DNA from: Gonapodya sp. JEL0774
Lineage: Eukaryota; Monoblepharomycota; Monoblepharidomycetes; Monoblepharidales; Gonapodyaceae
Direction: 5' to 3'
Assembly: GCA_027604505.1 (NCBI GenBank)
Contig: JADIIX010000108.1
Coordinates: forward strand, 1-64,000
Length of the DNA: 64,000 nt
The stretch's first letter is position 1. Each line of letters begins with the position of its first letter. The notes beneath the pieces were generated by a model that saw only the letters and a program-made list of their open reading frames with translations, did no database searches and was not told where the DNA came from. A program made the translations under genes and the position numbers. Below are positions 60,351 to 64,000 of this stretch, in pieces.

Positions 60351-60935
60351 GGCGAAGAATGTTCAAGTTGGATTCGACTGTTGCAGAATCTCTGAATTCT
60401 GGCGTTCGCGGTTTGGAGAAAATTGGGACGCACGGGCACTTGCGCTGTACTCTGCAAAGGCTGTCCACGCCTGTGCCTTTCAGCCACTGTTCATTGTCCG
60501 CCGGCCTACAAAGTACCATCACCTAATATTTTGTCAGAAGCACAGTTGTGGCTCTGCCAGGGTGAGGAATAATTTGCGGACCATGTCAGCATCTGCACTG
60601 AATGTTTGGTGTTCGACAACTGGACGGGTTCAGGGACTCGAATGTCAACACAATTTGGGCGTCTCCCATTATTACTATTGTTATTTGGCAGAGCAAAACA
60701 AACCGTAAATTGTGACCCACGAGCAGAGCAAATCAGACAAAGGTTCCCCACAAACTTAACTGTCCCCGGCTCACATCGCTTACTCTCTGTTCTACCTCAC
60801 CCGGCCTGTTCTCCACTCTCTTGGGTCTTTGCTCGGCGGCATTCACCCTCCTTCGGTCTTCACTCGCCTCGATTACTTTTGCTTGGTGTCTTGGTCACAT
60901 AACCCGACGACAAACCTCGACCCTCGCAGTTTCAG
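60351..60935. promoter_or_regulatory. Divergent promoter region between RCC1 and the CBM-CCCH gene
   Basis: 585 bp separate the two start codons, transcribed in opposite directions. Pyrimidine-rich tracts precede the plus-strand start (for example cactctcttgggtctttgctc near 60815). No defined binding site is claimed. Confidence 0.4.
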
Positions 60936-63846
60936 ATGGAGGGCCTTAAATCCCATACCTTGAAGCTACATTTGACTCAACCGGCAAAGTCAGTCGCGGT
61001 CGCTGGAACCTTCAGTGACTGGTCAGCCGTAGCAATGATTTCAGAAACCAATGGAGATGCCCAAGGTCAAGTTTTCAAAGCCACGATTGCATTTCCAGTC
61101 GGAAAGCTTGTACAGGTACGTTTAGTGAGGGGGTGGGTCGGTTTGGTGACAGAGATCAAGAAATGATGACATCATCAGTGCTCGTTCATATTCCAACCTT
61201 TGCCATCGTTCAGTACAAGTATATACTCGACGGAAACTGTAGGTGTGATTTTGTGTCTTGTGGTGCTTGTATCCTTCCTCTTACCGCAAGTTTGCGTACT
61301 CGGCCTGCCTGGTACTGCCCGCGGATCACGAAAAAAACATAAGGGGTCGCAGATCTCACGCAGCCCACAATGAGCGACGGTACGGTGTAGCTTCCGGATC
61401 AATTCTTTCATTGGTTCAATCTCTTTCTGGCTCTACAGGCCTCGGATCCGTCAATAACTACATTACGATTACCAATGATCTACCATTACAACCATCCAAT
61501 GAGCTTCCAATCACTCAGAGGAGTCACTCAAAAGGGAACCTATTCAAAACCGCTCTTTGCGTTCGCTACGAGAAAACTGGATGCTGTCCGGATGGGGACA
61601 AGTGAGTGTCGTAGCTCAAGGCACCTGAAGATCATGACCTCATTCGATCAACGATCAAACTTTTCCCTTTGTGGATTGATAACCGCTCGCAGATGTCGTT
61701 TTGCCCACGGAACACAGGATCTCAAACCTATTCCTACATGCAAGTTTGGCTCTCGATGTGTAAAGGAAGTTTGTAATCTGAAGCACGAACCCGACGGTGA
61801 GACTGTTGGTCGTGTTTCCATCATTCGAGCGGTCGCTGAGTTACACTGTCGATACCACCATCCTTGGTCAATACTTTCTTTCAGCTCACGTCGTACGCCC
61901 CACTCCGATCAGGGAAGATGGATGTGATCCTTCGGGAGTATCCGTACAAGGCACAAGATTCAGTGAGCAGACTGCGAGGAATGTGCAGGCTTCCAGCTCC
62001 AGTAAAAGTGCCAGCCTAGGGAAGAAGGATACGTGCGTGATCCCTGCGATGAGTGATGGGAACCGAGTCATCTTCGTCTCCCCAAATTCTTCGACTGGGT
62101 GACTTTTGCATAACTCCGTTTTCCCAGCAGCCCAAACTCTGGCAAAAAGTTTGGCTCTTGGAGTGGATCAGATCTACTGTACAAGACCGCCCTCTGTCAC
62201 TTCTTCACGCGTGACGGCCAATGCAAGGGTGGAGATAAGTGGGTGATCGTTGAGGCACTTCCAGGACTATCAGATCGTTAATCAACTGTCTCCATGTTGC
62301 ATATTTCTATTGGAAGATGCCTTTATGCCCACAGCGAAGCGGAACTTCGGCCGAAGCCGCCATGCCCTAGTGGAACAGAATGCATATATGAGAAGTGTCA
62401 GTTTGATCACAAAGAAAAAGGCAAAGATGGAAACGACAATCAGAATTCGGAAGGTGCGTCTGGCGAAAGTTTATTTTCATGCCTCCAAGTACTCTGATCA
62501 GCAAGATCACCCACACTCGTGATCTTATACTCGATTGTTTGAACGATCAGTCACAGAATTCTCCAGCCCCCTGGATGAACTCTACAAGGCGGATATTTGT
62601 ACCTTTTTCACAAAATCTGGCTTTTGTAAATGGGGTAGCGAGTAAGTATGTGCGCACATGAGAGATCAGAAACGATGGATTGTCGTCGCTGATAAGTCAC
62701 CTTCGTTTGCACCGGTATCACAGCTGTATGTTCGCACATGGCAATCACGAGCTTCTTCCGCGACCTCCATGCAGGTTTGGCACGGCGTGTCACAAAATTG
62801 GACGAGGCTGTCGATACCAGCATGATCCGGAACCAACGCCAGTGAAGTCACACGCAATCAGGAAAACTGGAACTGGAAGGAAGCAAGAAAATTCCGATTC
62901 GCGAAGTGTCGCGAAAACTGAAATTACGAAAGGTGATAGTGGAGAGACCGAAAAAAAGGCAACCAGGTGAGTAGATCAGTTTGGAAAGTGTAAAGGGGCT
63001 CATGTACTCTTGTCAAATATCTCAAGTGGCGTCCAATTGAATTAAACGCAGCACCACTGATAGCTCCCCCCTGTCAGACGATCGCGACAAGCAACGCACA
63101 CTTGACGTTGCTCATAACAAATCCAAGGAGGTGGACCTGCTCTCGGCGATCCTCGGGCCGGCAGGCCTCCAACCTCTTCCACAAGAGACGATTGACTTCG
63201 TGGCCCATGCTACACATGCTCACCCAGCCTTAGTTGCTGTTGCAGCAATCTCCCTGTGGAACGCGGCACCTGTATCGGGTGCTCGGGCCCGCACGAAGCT
63301 TTTTGGGGATCCCACGTTTGATTCGAAGCTCGTCAATTTAGTAAGAGCAATGGAGAGGGCGAAAGAAATCTTTGTGGAGAAGCTTTTGGAGGAATCTGGA
63401 GATGTCAAATTGTTTGATCAAGTGGTTCGTGCTACGAAGAAAGGGGTCGACGTGAGTTCTGTGTCTTTCCAACATGCAAGAAATGTCGGGTCCTCCGTCG
63501 CCTCCTTTACGAAACACATCAGTCAGAGATTGATAAAATTGTGAACGCAAACCAATCTTGGAGCATCGACATCGAAACCATCGCAGCAGCTCGGGCTCAA
63601 GTCCAGGATGTTGTTAGATCTTCGATCAGGGTCATCGAGGGAAAACAAGTGCGAGAAGACGGGTCCGAGACAATGCTGAGACGCAAGGAAGCACTCGAAG
63701 AGCTTGAGGTGAGTCTGATCAATGAACCATCGCAATACTGCCCCTGATGAACGCGGATCTGGGTTACTCGTGTGCCACATGTGATTATCAAGGCGCTTCT
63801 GCGACGAGCTACCGATGTTCTCGATTGGGCAGCTAAAGCGGCGTAA
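60936..63846 (+). CDS. AMPK-type glycogen-binding (CBM48-like) domain fused to six CCCH zinc fingers
   Basis: Thirteen exons close in phase: 60936-61115, 61214-61238, 61344-61379, 61439-61601, 61693-61796, 61885-62098, 62131-62238, 62317-62453, 62551-62641, 62724-62966, 63052-63451, 63523-63708 and 63793-63846, giving 646 residues. Residues ~6-88 form an AMPK1-CBM fold (SVAVAGTFSDWSAVAM, then VQYKYILDGNWVADLTQP and GSVNNYITI), keeping both Trp residues that bind sugar in AMPK-beta. Three tandem finger pairs follow. The first of each pair is C-x8-C-x5-C-x3-H (CVRYEKTGCCPDGDKCRFAH, CHFFTRDGQCKGGDKCLYAH, CTFFTKSGFCKWGSDCMFAH). The second is C-x5-C-x4-C-x3-H (C-x6-C in the last). The C-terminal ~190 residues are helical. 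CCCH fingers bind RNA; a sugar-responsive RNA regulator is one inference. Confidence 0.88.
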
Positions 63847-64000
63847 ATGTCTTTGTTGGCTTACAATGGGGGCATAAAGTTCAGATTCGATTCTAAATTG
63901 GGATCTGCCGACTTCGACGGACAAATTTGGATCGAAATTCACTCCAATTGAAGTACAGTAATATGAGATAATTATACAGTTACACAATTGTGCCAATAGT

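Overview
The window is nuclear DNA of a fungus. Genes are dense and on both strands, with many short introns (mostly 50-300 nt, GTGAGT/GTAAGT donors). Recognisable genes include a MAF1 repressor, SNW1/SKIP splicing factor, CDKAL1-type tRNA methylthiotransferase, RCC1-type Ran exchange factor, a transcription-type cyclin, a second cyclin, a fungal UGA4/GABA-type permease and a Sel1-repeat protein. The mix of a TKL ankyrin-kinase, many introns and about 50% GC suggests an early-diverging (chytrid-like) fungus. That placement is inference.

Layout. 1-8.1 kb is an accessory, duplicated zone: a repeat block, a 5'-truncated coiled-coil/SH3 gene, a ~630-bp direct repeat present twice, an ankyrin-TKL kinase between the two copies, gene debris, and an F-box/ankyrin gene. 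8.4-14.3 kb holds a cyclin L/Q-like gene and MAF1, followed by an inverted, internally deleted partial copy of the cyclin gene. 14.3-26.4 kb holds an amino-acid permease (-), a Sel1-repeat protein (+) and a large coiled-coil protein with hydrophobic N-terminal segments (-). 26.5-31.6 kb is poorly understood. 31.6-39.3 kb has a single-pass membrane protein, a cyclin, an assembly gap with identical flanks, and a divergent pair of paralogous four-segment membrane proteins. 39.6-51 kb has CDKAL1 (-), a membrane RING-H2 protein (-) and SNW1 (+). 51.4-57.7 kb has two large disordered proteins (-). 58-63.8 kb has RCC1 (-) divergent from the most unusual gene of the window, an AMPK-type glycogen-binding domain fused to six CCCH zinc fingers.

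Many genes act in nuclear RNA and transcription control (MAF1, cyclin L/Q, SNW1, RCC1, the CCCH protein), but nothing indicates co-regulation as a cluster. Exon models were assembled by hand from splice signals, phase continuity and remembered family conservation. Codon arithmetic closes for the models whose exons are listed. No database search was possible.
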